A stretch of DNA of 64,000 bases. Source: Stenotrophomonas sp. HITSZ_GD. Lineage in GTDB: Bacteria > Pseudomonadota > Gammaproteobacteria > Xanthomonadales > Xanthomonadaceae. The notes below the pieces were generated by a model. That model saw only the letters and a list, made by a program, of their open reading frames with translations. It was not told the DNA's origin and ran no database searches. A program made the position numbers and the translations under genes. Position 1 is the first letter of the stretch. Each line of letters begins with the position of its first letter. The stretch covers positions 99,817-163,816 of the forward strand of contig NZ_JARQXB010000009.1 of the NCBI RefSeq assembly GCF_029543105.1, in the 5' to 3' direction. Below are positions 55,788 to 64,000 of this stretch, in pieces.

Positions 55788-58700
55788 GTGCACTGCGCGA
55801 TGCGATGAGCCACGCGGCGCTGGGTTGGGTGAAGCCCGAACTCGACGAGACGCTGCGCCAGGCCCGCCACGAGATCGAGTTCTTCGTCGAGGAACCGGCC
55901 GACACCAGCCGCATGCGCTTCTGCGCCGGCTACCTGCACCAGGTGCAGGGCACCTTGCGCATGGTCGAGCTGTACGCCCCGGCGATGGTGGCCGAGGAGC
56001 TGGAACTGCTGGCCAAGGCCGTGCAGGAAGGCAAGGTCGCCGACACCCACGAAGCCTGCGCGATGCTGATGCGCGGCACCGTGCTGCTGCCCGATTACCT
56101 GGAGCGCCTGCAGAACGGCCACCGCGACATCCCGATCGTGCTGCTGCCGCTGCTCAACGAAATCCGCGCCATGCGTGGCGAGGCGGTGCTCAACGAAAGC
56201 GTGCTGTTTGCCTTCGACCCGCAGGCCGGCAACGCGACCGAGGCCGAACTGGACCACGCGCGCGGCAGCCTGAGCGGCCGCAACCGCGAACTGCTCGACA
56301 CCGTCGGCAACGCGGTGAAGGAAGAATTGCTGCGCGTGAAGGACGCGCTGGACCTGCACCTGCGCACCGGCGGCGATGTCGCCGAGCTGCAGGCGCAGGT
56401 GAACGACCTGGGCAGCGTGGCCGACACGCTCGGCATGATGGGCCTGGGCGTGGCGCGCAACGTGGTGGTGCAGCAGCGCGATGCGCTGCGCCGCATCGTG
56501 GACGGCCAGCAGCAGGTCGACGAAGGCCTGCTGCTCGATATCGCCGGCGCGCTGCTCTACGTCGATGCCTCGCTGGACGACCAGGTCGCGCGCCTGGGCG
56601 CGGACGCGAGCAACGACGACGACGTCAACGCCAATGCCAACGCCTCGGAAGTGCGTCGCACGCTGGAAGTGCTGGCGCACGAGGCCATCGCCAACTTCGG
56701 CGCGGCGCGCGAGCACTTCGTCGCCTTCATCGAGACGAACTGGGACCACCACCGCCTGGCCGACGTGCCGCAGCTGCTGGGAGAAGTCGGCGGCGCGCTG
56801 CGCATCCTCGAACTGCCCGAGCCTGCCGATTACCTGGAAGGCGTGCGCCGCTACATCGAGCGCGAGCTGATCGCCAAGCAGCGCGTGCCCAGTGGCCGCC
56901 AGCTGGACACCCTGGCCGATGCGATGGCCAGCCTGGAGTACTACCTCGAAGCCCTGCGCGAACGCCGCCCGGGCCGCGAGGAAATCCTCGACATCACCCG
57001 CAGCAGCCTGGAAACCCTGCGTTACTGGCCGCTGCCGTCCGAGGATGCCGAGCAGGCGCTGCCGCCGCCGGCGCCCGCCTTCGTGGCCGCGCCGGTCGCC
57101 GCGCCCGTGGCGGAGGCCGTGGCCGAATACGCGGCCGCCGAGCCGCTGGCCGTCGAACCGGAAACCATCGAGATCGAGGCCATCGAACTGGCGCCGGTCG
57201 CCGAGCTGGCCGAGCCCGTCGAGGCGCGCCACGAACTGACCGTGGCCGACATCAGCCCGCTGCCGCAGGGGCTGCACGTCACCGCCGGCGGTTTCGAATG
57301 GACGCTGCAGGAAGCCGCGCCGGTCGAGGCGGTGGCGGTGTCGTTCGACCCGGTCGCCGCCGAGCAGGATTTCGCCCCCGCGCTGGAAACGGCACAGATC
57401 GCGCCGATCGACCTGTCCGCCGATGGCGGCCAGGCGCCGACCGGCAGCGAATGGAATGCCGACCACGCGGGACTGTCGTTCGATCCGGTTTCCGCCGAGC
57501 AGGACATCGACGCGGCCGCGGCGCAGGTGACCTACCGTTTCGATGCCAGCCAGCTGGAAGGCGAGGCGGCGACGCCGGCGGCCTCGTTCTCCGAGGCGAG
57601 CTTCGAGCCGGCATCCGCCGACGAACTGCCGCCGCTGCCGCCGCTGCCCGAAGTACAGCCCGAGCCCGCCGCCGCCGCGCCCGACGCACCGCAGGCGTTC
57701 GATCCGAACGACCCGGCGCTGGACGCCGACAGCCCGTTCGTGGAGTCCTTCGAGGCCACGCTGCCCGCGTTCCTGGAAGAAGAAGCCGCACCCGCCGCCG
57801 ACGCCTCGGCGCCGCACGTGCAGGAAGGCACGATCAGCAAGATCGAGCTGGATGACGCGCATGCCGCGTTCATCGCCGAGCTCGATGCCGCCGCCGCCGG
57901 TTTCAGCACCACGCCCGCGCCGGTGGCCGAAGCCGCCGCGCCGGTCGCCGCCGCGGACGCCCCGGCCCCGCTGGAAGGCGGTTTCGAGGACGACGGCAAC
58001 GAGATCGACAGCGACATCCGCGACGTGTTCCTGGAGGAATTCGACGAGGAACTGGTCAACCTCGGCCAGCTGCTGCCCGTGTGGCGCGCCGCGCCGGACA
58101 GCGTGGAGAACCTGCGCCCGATCCGCCGCGTGTTCCATACCCTCAAGGGCAGCGGCCGCCTGGTCGGCGCGCGCACCCTGGGCGAGTTCAGCTGGAAGAT
58201 CGAGGGCATGCTCAACCGCGTGCTCGACGGCACGCGCCCGGCCAGCCCGGCCGTGGTCGCCATGGTCGACCAGGCCTACCAGGTGCTGCCGCAGCTCAAC
58301 GCCGCCCTGCGCGGCAATGGCCGCATCGCCGCCGACCTGATGGCGATGCAGGCCGTGGCCGATCGTATCGGCGCCGGCGAGGACGCCTGGTACGTGCCGA
58401 CCGCCGCCACCGCGGCCGTCGCCGCCCCGGTGGTCGCCGAAGCCGCCGCCCCGCAGAACGTGTTCGCCGGCGAAGGCACGCCCGCCTCGGTGGACAGCGT
58501 GCTGCGCGAGATCCTCGAAGCCGAGGTCGCCACGCACCTGGAAACCGTGCACGCCTGGCTGGCGCAATCGCGCCCGGTGCCGCAGCCGGTGACCGAGGCA
58601 TTGCTGCGCGCGGTGCACACCATGAGCGGTGCGTTCGCGATGACCGACGTGCCGGAGATCACCGCGGTCACCACGCCGGCGGAAACCTTCGTCAAGCGTT

Positions 58701-61700
58701 CGCTCGCCGCCGGCCGCACGCCGGAGGCCGCGGGCGTGGACGGCATCGCCGATACCGCCGCGGCAATCGCCACCACGGTGGCGGCGCTGCAGGCCGAATC
58801 CCCGCGCATTCCGTCCTTCGCCGACGTGGCCGCGCGCCTGCGCGCGCTGGTCGATACGCTGCCCGAAGCGCAATGGCCGCCGCAGCACATGCTGGGCGGC
58901 GACGAGCACGAGGCCATCGCGCCGCTGGCCGACGAGGAACTCACCGGTCCGCAGGACCTGGGCGCCTACCTCGACCCGCAGGTGGTGGATGCCGGCGTGC
59001 GCCCGGCCGATCCGTACGCGGACCTGGCGGTCGAGGAAATCGAGATGCCGCTGCCGGCCGAGCCGGAAGCGGTCCAGGCCGCCCCGGTGGACGAGGCGAG
59101 CGAAGCACCGAACAACGACGGCCTGGCCGAAGCGCTGGCCGCGTTCGAAGCGCTGGCGCCGGCCGCCCCGCCCGCCGAGCCCGAACCGGCGCCGGTCGAG
59201 TCGGGCTGGCAGGTCGAGGAAGTCGTGCTGTCCGCGCCCGAAGCCGAAGCCCCGGCGTTCTCGCCGGAGGATGTCGGGTCGGCCGTGGACGCCGGCACCG
59301 AACCGGCGGCGCCGGCCTGGGCGATCGAGGAAGTCATCGCCGCCGTCGCCGAAGTGGTGCCGCCGGCCGAGCAGACCCCCGCGTTCGACGCGGCGGACGT
59401 CATCGACGCCGCGCCGCTGGCCGAGCCGGCGCACGAAGTGCCGGTCGTCGAAGACGTCGTGGTCGAGGAGATCGTGGCTGACGTGCCGGTGGAGGAAGCC
59501 ATCGACGCATCGGCCCTGGAGACACCGGCCGAAGTTGTGCGGGTCGAGGACACCGACGTCGCGCAGACGGAGGTCCAGGCCACGCTGGTCGAGGCCACGC
59601 CCGCCGAAGCGACCTACGCCGAAGCCGCGCCTGTTGAAGCACCCGCCGAAGTACGCGCCGACACCGACGCCGCCGCGGCGGAACTCGATGCCGGCCCGCT
59701 GGACTTCAACGAGCTGGACCGCGAGCTGGTCGATATCTTCGTCGAGGAAGGCAAGGACCTGCTCGACCATTGCGACGGCCTCATCGCCGGCCTGCGCGAA
59801 GCCCCGGAAGACCGCGAACTGGTCGCGGGCCTGCAGCGCGACCTGCACACCCTCAAGGGTGGCGCGCGCATGGCCGGCATCAACGCCATCGGCGACCTGG
59901 GCCACGGCATCGAATCGCTGCTGGAAGTGGTCGCCGCCCACCGCACCGAGATCGGTCGCGACGACGTGCGCCTGCTCGAACGCGGTTTCGACCGCCTGCA
60001 CCAACTGCTGACCCGCACCGGCCAGCACCGCGCGGTGCGGATGCCGACCGACCTCATCGACGCGTTCGACGCGCGCACCCAGGGCCGCACCGAAGTGCCG
60101 GCCGCCGATGCCGACGTGGCGCGCATGATCAGCGCCGCGGTCGAGCCGGTGGCGGTGGCGCCGCTGTCGGCCCCGGTGCCGGTGGAAGGCGTGGTCGACG
60201 AGGAACTCGGCCCGGCCCGCGCGCCGCAGGAACAGGTGCGCGTGCGTGCCGACCTGCTCGACAGCCTGGTCAACCACGCCGGCGAAGTGGCGATCTACCG
60301 CTCGCGCCTGGAACAGCAGCTGGGTGCCTTCCGCGGCGCCATGGCCGAGCTGGACCGCACCAACGCGCGTCTGCGCGACCAGCTGCGCCGCCTGGACCTG
60401 GAAACCGAAGCGCAGATCGTCGCGCGCTACCAGCGCGAGCAGGACCAGGGCGACACCACGTTCGATCCGCTGGAACTGGACCGCTTCTCCACGCTGCAGC
60501 AGCTCAGCCGCGCGCTGAACGAATCGGCGGCCGACTTGGGTGGCCTGCAGGGCGTGCTGGACGATCTCTCGCGCCAGTACGACTCGCTGCTGCAACAGCA
60601 GTCGCGCGTCAGCTCCGAACTGCAGGACGGCCTGATGCGCGCGCGCATGGTGCCGTTCGACGGCCTCGTGCCGCGCTTGCGCCGCGTGGTGCGCCAGGCC
60701 GCTAGCGATACCGGCAAGCAGGTGCACCTGCTGCTGGAAGGCACCCACGGCGAACTGGACCGCAACGTCCTGGACCGCATGGTCGCCCCGCTGGAACACA
60801 TGCTGCGCAACTCCGTGGCCCATGGCCTGGAGAAGCCGAAGGCACGCCGCGAGGCGGGCAAGGCGGAAGAAGGCACCATCGCGATCAAGCTGCGCCGCGA
60901 AGGCTCGGAAATCGTGTTGGAGGTCTCCGACGACGGTGCCGGCCTGGACCGCGAGGCGATCCGCCGCCGCGGCGAGCAGCGTGGCCTGATCGCCGCCGAC
61001 GCGGTGCTCAGCGACAACGAGCTGGACCAGCTGATCTTCGCCGCCGGCTTCAGTACCTCCGAATCGGTCAGCCAGCTGGCCGGCCGTGGCGTGGGCATGG
61101 ACGTGGTGCGCAACGAAGTGCGCCAGCTCGGCGGCTCGGTGGACATCCACTCCGTGCGCGGCCAGGGCGTCACCTTCACCCTGCGCCTGCCGCAGACGCT
61201 GGCGGTCACCCAGGCGGTGTTCGTGCGCATTGGCGAGACCACCTTCGCCGTGCCGGTGGCGTCGGTCAGCGGCATCGGCCGCATCGGCCGCGAGCGCTAC
61301 AGCGCCGGCGCGGGCGGCTACCACTACGGTGGCGAGGAATACGCGCTGCACGACCTCGGCTCGCTGGTCGGCCAGGCGGCGGCCAATGCCGATGGCGCGG
61401 CGCAGATCCCGCTGCTGCTGGTGCGCGCCGGCGACCTGCGCGCGGCGGTGGCGATCGACCAGGTGCTGGGCAACCGCGAAATCGTGGTCAAGCCGGTGGG
61501 CCTGCAGATCGCTTCGGTGCCGGGCATCTACGGTGCGACCATCACCGGCGATGGCCGCGTGGTGGTTATCCTCGACGTCGCCCCGCTGGTGCGTCGCCAC
61601 CTCGCCCAGCCGGCGCGTCCGGCTGCCGAGCCGGTGGTGGAGACGCAGCGCCGCGTGCCGCTGGTGATGGTGGTGGACGACTCGTTGACCATGCGCAAGG

Positions 61701-62035
61701 TCACCGGCCGCGTGCTGGAGCGCCACAACTTCGAGGTGTCCACCGCGCGCGACGGCGTCGAGGCGCTGGAGCAGCTGGAAGAACGCGTGCCCGACCTGAT
61801 GCTGCTGGACATCGAAATGCCGCGCATGGACGGTTACGAGCTGGCCACCGCGATGCGCGCGGACGCGCGCTTCAAGGATGTGCCGATCGTGATGATCACT
61901 TCGCGCTCGGGCGACAAGCATCGCCAGCGCGCCTTCGAGATCGGCGTGCAGCGCTACCTCGGCAAGCCTTACCAAGAGTTGGATCTGATGCGAAACGTGT
62001 ACGACCTGCTGGGTATCGCCCGTGTCCGCGAGTAA
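55784..62035 (+). CDS. chpA: Chemotaxis histidine kinase ChpA (CheA with several HPt domains)
   Basis: Very large hybrid kinase, 2083 residues (P. aeruginosa ChpA 2472). In order: an N-terminal helical part with a degenerate HPt-like LHQVQGTLRM (H52); Ala/Pro/Glu-rich linker at about 425-770; HPt domains at H785 (HTLKGSGRL), H945 (HTMSG, lysine lost) and H1355 (HTLKGGARM), with another Ala/Pro/Glu-rich linker at about 1060-1300; a P3 dimer and ATPase region with LRNSVAHGLEKP (N-box, H1680); a CheW-like domain; and a receiver with D2009 in LMLLDIEMPRMDGYE. It is the phosphodonor for PilG and PilH. The ATG overlaps a short ORF and follows a G-rich stretch. It overlaps the next gene by 14 bases. 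Confidence 0.95.
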   Translation: MSALRDAMSHAALGWVKPELDETLRQARHEIEFFVEEPADTSRMRFCAGYLHQVQGTLRMVELYAPAMVAEELELLAKAVQEGKVADTHEACAMLMRGTVLLPDYLERLQNGHRDIPIVLLPLLNEIRAMRGEAVLNESVLFAFDPQAGNATEAELDHARGSLSGRNRELLDTVGNAVKEELLRVKDALDLHLRTGGDVAELQAQVNDLGSVADTLGMMGLGVARNVVVQQRDALRRIVDGQQQVDEGLLLDIAGALLYVDASLDDQVARLGADASNDDDVNANANASEVRRTLEVLAHEAIANFGAAREHFVAFIETNWDHHRLADVPQLLGEVGGALRILELPEPADYLEGVRRYIERELIAKQRVPSGRQLDTLADAMASLEYYLEALRERRPGREEILDITRSSLETLRYWPLPSEDAEQALPPPAPAFVAAPVAAPVAEAVAEYAAAEPLAVEPETIEIEAIELAPVAELAEPVEARHELTVADISPLPQGLHVTAGGFEWTLQEAAPVEAVAVSFDPVAAEQDFAPALETAQIAPIDLSADGGQAPTGSEWNADHAGLSFDPVSAEQDIDAAAAQVTYRFDASQLEGEAATPAASFSEASFEPASADELPPLPPLPEVQPEPAAAAPDAPQAFDPNDPALDADSPFVESFEATLPAFLEEEAAPAADASAPHVQEGTISKIELDDAHAAFIAELDAAAAGFSTTPAPVAEAAAPVAAADAPAPLEGGFEDDGNEIDSDIRDVFLEEFDEELVNLGQLLPVWRAAPDSVENLRPIRRVFHTLKGSGRLVGARTLGEFSWKIEGMLNRVLDGTRPASPAVVAMVDQAYQVLPQLNAALRGNGRIAADLMAMQAVADRIGAGEDAWYVPTAATAAVAAPVVAEAAAPQNVFAGEGTPASVDSVLREILEAEVATHLETVHAWLAQSRPVPQPVTEALLRAVHTMSGAFAMTDVPEITAVTTPAETFVKRSLAAGRTPEAAGVDGIADTAAAIATTVAALQAESPRIPSFADVAARLRALVDTLPEAQWPPQHMLGGDEHEAIAPLADEELTGPQDLGAYLDPQVVDAGVRPADPYADLAVEEIEMPLPAEPEAVQAAPVDEASEAPNNDGLAEALAAFEALAPAAPPAEPEPAPVESGWQVEEVVLSAPEAEAPAFSPEDVGSAVDAGTEPAAPAWAIEEVIAAVAEVVPPAEQTPAFDAADVIDAAPLAEPAHEVPVVEDVVVEEIVADVPVEEAIDASALETPAEVVRVEDTDVAQTEVQATLVEATPAEATYAEAAPVEAPAEVRADTDAAAAELDAGPLDFNELDRELVDIFVEEGKDLLDHCDGLIAGLREAPEDRELVAGLQRDLHTLKGGARMAGINAIGDLGHGIESLLEVVAAHRTEIGRDDVRLLERGFDRLHQLLTRTGQHRAVRMPTDLIDAFDARTQGRTEVPAADADVARMISAAVEPVAVAPLSAPVPVEGVVDEELGPARAPQEQVRVRADLLDSLVNHAGEVAIYRSRLEQQLGAFRGAMAELDRTNARLRDQLRRLDLETEAQIVARYQREQDQGDTTFDPLELDRFSTLQQLSRALNESAADLGGLQGVLDDLSRQYDSLLQQQSRVSSELQDGLMRARMVPFDGLVPRLRRVVRQAASDTGKQVHLLLEGTHGELDRNVLDRMVAPLEHMLRNSVAHGLEKPKARREAGKAEEGTIAIKLRREGSEIVLEVSDDGAGLDREAIRRRGEQRGLIAADAVLSDNELDQLIFAAGFSTSESVSQLAGRGVGMDVVRNEVRQLGGSVDIHSVRGQGVTFTLRLPQTLAVTQAVFVRIGETTFAVPVASVSGIGRIGRERYSAGAGGYHYGGEEYALHDLGSLVGQAAANADGAAQIPLLLVRAGDLRAAVAIDQVLGNREIVVKPVGLQIASVPGIYGATITGDGRVVVILDVAPLVRRHLAQPARPAAEPVVETQRRVPLVMVVDDSLTMRKVTGRVLERHNFEVSTARDGVEALEQLEERVPDLMLLDIEMPRMDGYELATAMRADARFKDVPIVMITSRSGDKHRQRAFEIGVQRYLGKPYQELDLMRNVYDLLGIARVRE

Positions 62036-63320
62036 CGAACTGGGAACCCCGGTCGCGTTGCTGGGCCGCAGCGGCCCGGCACGCGAGAGGATGCGCGAGG
62101 CGCTGTCGCTGATCGGCGCGCGCGTGGTGCTGGAAGACGAGCCGGGCGCGATCGATGCGCGCACGCTGGCCGACGCGGAGCCCGCGGCGGTGCTGGTGGC
62201 GCTGGAGCCGGCGATCGAGGATGCGCTCGAAGCGCTGGAGCCGGTGCTCAACCGGCCCGACGTGACGGTGATCTTCGACGAGGCCGAGCTGGCCGCGCGC
62301 CGCGAGGGCTGGGACGCGCAGCGCTGGGCCCGCCACCTGGCGGCCAAGCTGCACGGCCACGGCGACGTGCTGCCGCCGGGCGCCGAGCAGGAGCCGAGCT
62401 GGACGCCCGAGCCGGGCCTGCCGGTCACGCCGGCCGAGCTGCATTCGGCCCAGCCGGTGGCGCCGCACCTGCAAGCGGCTGCGCAGGCGCTGGACGAGGT
62501 GCCGGGCGATGCGCTGTTCACCGCGTCCACGCTGTCGCTGGCGCCGGAAGAAGACGTCGTGGTGCCGGTGATCGAGCGCGCGCATGCGCTGCTTGAGCCG
62601 ATCGACGCTCCGTTCGCCGACGCGCCGGTGGACACGCCGGCACCCGCGCCGGCCTCGGCGCTGGGTGATTCGAGCACGTGGGGTTTGGTCGAGGACGTGG
62701 CGATCGTGGAGCGTCCGCGCAGCGAGGCGCAGTTCGACCATCTTCCCGACGGCGGGCTGTCGCTGGTGGACCTGGAGTCCGCGGCGGCGACGAAGGCGCA
62801 GGGTGCGGTGCTGGTGATGGCGGGCATCGGCGGGCCGGATGCGATCCGTCGCCTGCTGGGCGCGCTGCCGGCCGAGTTCCCGCGCGCGGTGTTGATCCGC
62901 ATGCCGCTCGATGGGGGCCAGTACGGCAACCTGGTGCGGCAGATGGGCCGGGTGTCGCCGTTGCCGGTGGAACTGGCCGAGGCGGGCTTGGCGCTGGCGC
63001 CGGGCAAGGCTTACATCCTGCCTGACGGCGTGGGCCTGGTGATCGGCGAGGCGGGGCTGTCCTTCGCCGAGGGCGAGGGGTCGGCGGTGTTGGTGCCGGC
63101 GTTGCCGGCCGACGACAGCGCGGTGCTGCTGCTCAGCGGCGCGAGCGAGGCGCTGGTGCCGGACGTGCTGGCGCTGGCCGAGCAGGGCGCGTGGGTGGCC
63201 GGGCAGTCGGCGGAAGGGTGCTATGACCCGGCCGCGGCGGCGCGGCTGGTGCAGCAGGGCCGTCCGTCGGGCGACCCGGTGCAGCTGGCGCAGTCGCTGG
63301 CCGAGCGCTGGCCGGGCTGA
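62022..63320 (+). CDS. CheB-like protein of the Chp cluster, catalytic triad lost
   Basis: Protein of 432 residues that sits where chpB, the methylesterase gene, is found in Pseudomonas. The N-terminus (about 1-110, LLGRSGPARERMREALSLIG) recalls a receiver-like fold. The last about 170 residues align with CheB: LVMAGIGGPDAIRRLLGALP is the GASTGGxEAIRxxL region, and LAPGKAYILPDG is the PGHxYIAPG region. The catalytic Ser has become Gly (AGIGG), the His of QHMP is Arg (IRMP), and the Asp of LTGMxxDGA is gone (LSGASEAL). A Pro/Ala-rich linker divides the two parts. It is a GTG start within the chpA end, so translation is coupled. It is probably not an active methylesterase. Confidence 0.85.
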   Translation: MSASNELGTPVALLGRSGPARERMREALSLIGARVVLEDEPGAIDARTLADAEPAAVLVALEPAIEDALEALEPVLNRPDVTVIFDEAELAARREGWDAQRWARHLAAKLHGHGDVLPPGAEQEPSWTPEPGLPVTPAELHSAQPVAPHLQAAAQALDEVPGDALFTASTLSLAPEEDVVVPVIERAHALLEPIDAPFADAPVDTPAPAPASALGDSSTWGLVEDVAIVERPRSEAQFDHLPDGGLSLVDLESAAATKAQGAVLVMAGIGGPDAIRRLLGALPAEFPRAVLIRMPLDGGQYGNLVRQMGRVSPLPVELAEAGLALAPGKAYILPDGVGLVIGEAGLSFAEGEGSAVLVPALPADDSAVLLLSGASEALVPDVLALAEQGAWVAGQSAEGCYDPAAAARLVQQGRPSGDPVQLAQSLAERWPG

Positions 63321-63354
63321 GGCCCGGCGGCGAACCGTTCTTCAGGAGTCTTAG

Positions 63355-63822
63355 ATGAGCTACGCCAGTAACGACGAAATCCGCGGCGTCCTGATCCAGG
63401 CGGGCGACGAGCGCGTGCTGCTGCCGAACGCGACGGTGGCCGAGGTAATGTCGCGCGTGCCGGTGGAGCCGCTAGGCGATGCGCCGCGCTGGTTGGTCGG
63501 GCAGATTGCGTGGCACGGTTGGAAGGTGCCGTTGTTGTCGTTCGCGCGGCTGAGCGGGCTGGGCGAGGAGCCGGCAGCGGTGAACAACAAGATCGTGGTG
63601 CTCAAGGCGCTGGGTGGTCACGCGGGGCTGCCGTATTTCGCGCTGCTGACGGCGTCGTTCCCGCAGTTGATCTCGGTGCCGCGCGATGGGCTGCTGGCCG
63701 ATGCGTCGGAGGAGGCGCTGCCGCAGGGGGTGCACATGCGCGTGCTGCTCGGCGAGCAGAGTGCGTTGTTGCCGGATCTGGATGCGATCGAGGCGATGGT
63801 GTTGGAGAGCATCGCGGCTTGA
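63355..63822 (+). CDS. chpC: CheW-like protein ChpC
   Basis: CheW-fold adaptor of 155 residues, last gene of the pil-chp cluster. Features are IRGVLIQAGDERVLLPNATVAEV (the usual first strands), WLVGQIAWHGWKVPLLSFARL (the CheW-conserved G..WxGxxVPLL) and a short C-terminal strand pair. A GAGTCTTAG leader precedes the ATG 34 bases after the CheB-like stop. In Pseudomonas ChpC is a second CheW that may link additional receptors to ChpA; that role is only inferred. Confidence 0.88.
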   Translation: MSYASNDEIRGVLIQAGDERVLLPNATVAEVMSRVPVEPLGDAPRWLVGQIAWHGWKVPLLSFARLSGLGEEPAAVNNKIVVLKALGGHAGLPYFALLTASFPQLISVPRDGLLADASEEALPQGVHMRVLLGEQSALLPDLDAIEAMVLESIAA

Positions 63823-63942
63823 TCTTTCGATCGGTTTGATCGTTTTGGTCGGCTTGGTCGGCTTGCGGTGCGGTTTGTCGCGTCGCTGATGCGCGGCTTG
63901 CTTTAGTGGGTCGCGCGGCGCCCGGGGGCAGGCCCTTTCCGG

Positions 63943-64000
63943 GACACGCCGTGAATCCATCCATGGAGGCTCGTAGGCGACATCCATGTCGCCTACGGTC
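63943..64000. repeat. Imperfectly bounded repeat with a perfect hairpin, running off the right edge
   Basis: After chpC a block reads GACACGCCGTGAATCCATCC then a perfect inverted repeat: GTAGGCGACAT (63973-63983) and ATGTCGCCTAC (63986-63996), joined by CC. A leading CCATCCATGGAGG palindrome lies just before. This resembles intergenic repeats I know from Stenotrophomonas and Xanthomonas genomes (PU-GAAT-CCATCCATGGAGG plus variable hairpin). The hairpin may also end the pil-chp transcript. The rest of the 63823-64000 gap has only GATCGGTTTGATCG- and GGTCGGCTTGGTCGGCTTG-type low-complexity repeats and no gene. Confidence 0.7.

Noticed and set aside
55646..63007. A 2453-residue open minus-strand frame opposite pilJ, chpA and the CheB-like gene
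   Set aside because: Its translation is His/Arg/Gly-rich with no domain, and it mirrors the plus-strand genes that have clear families. In GC-rich DNA the antisense frames of long genes lack stops by composition alone.

Overview
This is a 64 kb stretch of a GC-rich gammaproteobacterial chromosome, most probably from the family Xanthomonadaceae/Lysobacteraceae (Stenotrophomonas, Xanthomonas, Lysobacter, Luteimonas or Pseudoxanthomonas type). The evidence is the gene content and order: an L2-like class A beta-lactamase divergent from a LysR/AmpR-type regulator, a ruvC-ruvA-kup-ruvB-ybgC-tolQRAB-pal-cpoB-queE-queC-tRNA-Lys block, a tonB3-gshB/pilGHIJ-chpA block of the kind known in Pseudomonas and xanthomonads, REP-like repeats built on a GGAGCGGC(T/G)TCAGCC core, and strong G/C bias at third codon positions. 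No phage, insertion sequence or CRISPR array was seen; this is mostly core chromosome with a few accessory pieces.

Layout. 1-2242: a TonB-dependent receptor cut by the left edge. 2437-7.0 kb: YheS-type ABC-F protein, a decayed C-terminal remnant of a BCCT transporter, the ampR-like/bla divergent pair and an FmdB zinc-ribbon protein. 7.0-12.5 kb: a secreted DUF3011 triple-repeat protein, aspS, an acetyltransferase, a secreted PPP-type phosphatase, an I78 protease-inhibitor-like lipoprotein and a small alpha/beta hydrolase. 12.5-24.7 kb: yebC, the RuvABC Holliday-junction genes with the potassium transporter gene kup between ruvA and ruvB, the complete Tol-Pal envelope system, the queuosine genes queE and queC, and tRNA-Lys(UUU). 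24.9-43 kb: an HWE histidine kinase with a single-domain response regulator, recQ, a methyltransferase, dps, hrpA, a divergent ClC-family protein, relA, a TPR-like membrane protein and a two-domain glycosyltransferase. 43-50 kb: PBP1b (mrcB), a TPR lipoprotein, yoaA, tsaB and a DUF3298-like lipoprotein. 50-64 kb: tonB3-like gene and gshB on the minus strand, then pilG-pilH-pilI-pilJ-chpA-(CheB-like)-chpC on the plus strand.

How the genes work together. Tol-Pal, PBP1b, the TPR lipoprotein and CpoB act on envelope constriction and peptidoglycan; RuvABC, RecQ, YoaA and probably HrpA act on DNA or RNA structures; RelA, Dps and the HWE kinase module belong to stress signalling. The pil-chp cluster is the chemosensory array that controls type IV pilus twitching. 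Its most striking property here is that both arms of receptor adaptation look lost: there is no pilK methyltransferase gene between pilJ and chpA (only a 30-codon ORF translationally coupled to chpA), and the CheB-like protein downstream of chpA has lost the catalytic Ser, His and Asp of methylesterases. This suggests a Chp system that signals without methylation-based adaptation, with the pseudo-methylesterase kept for another role.
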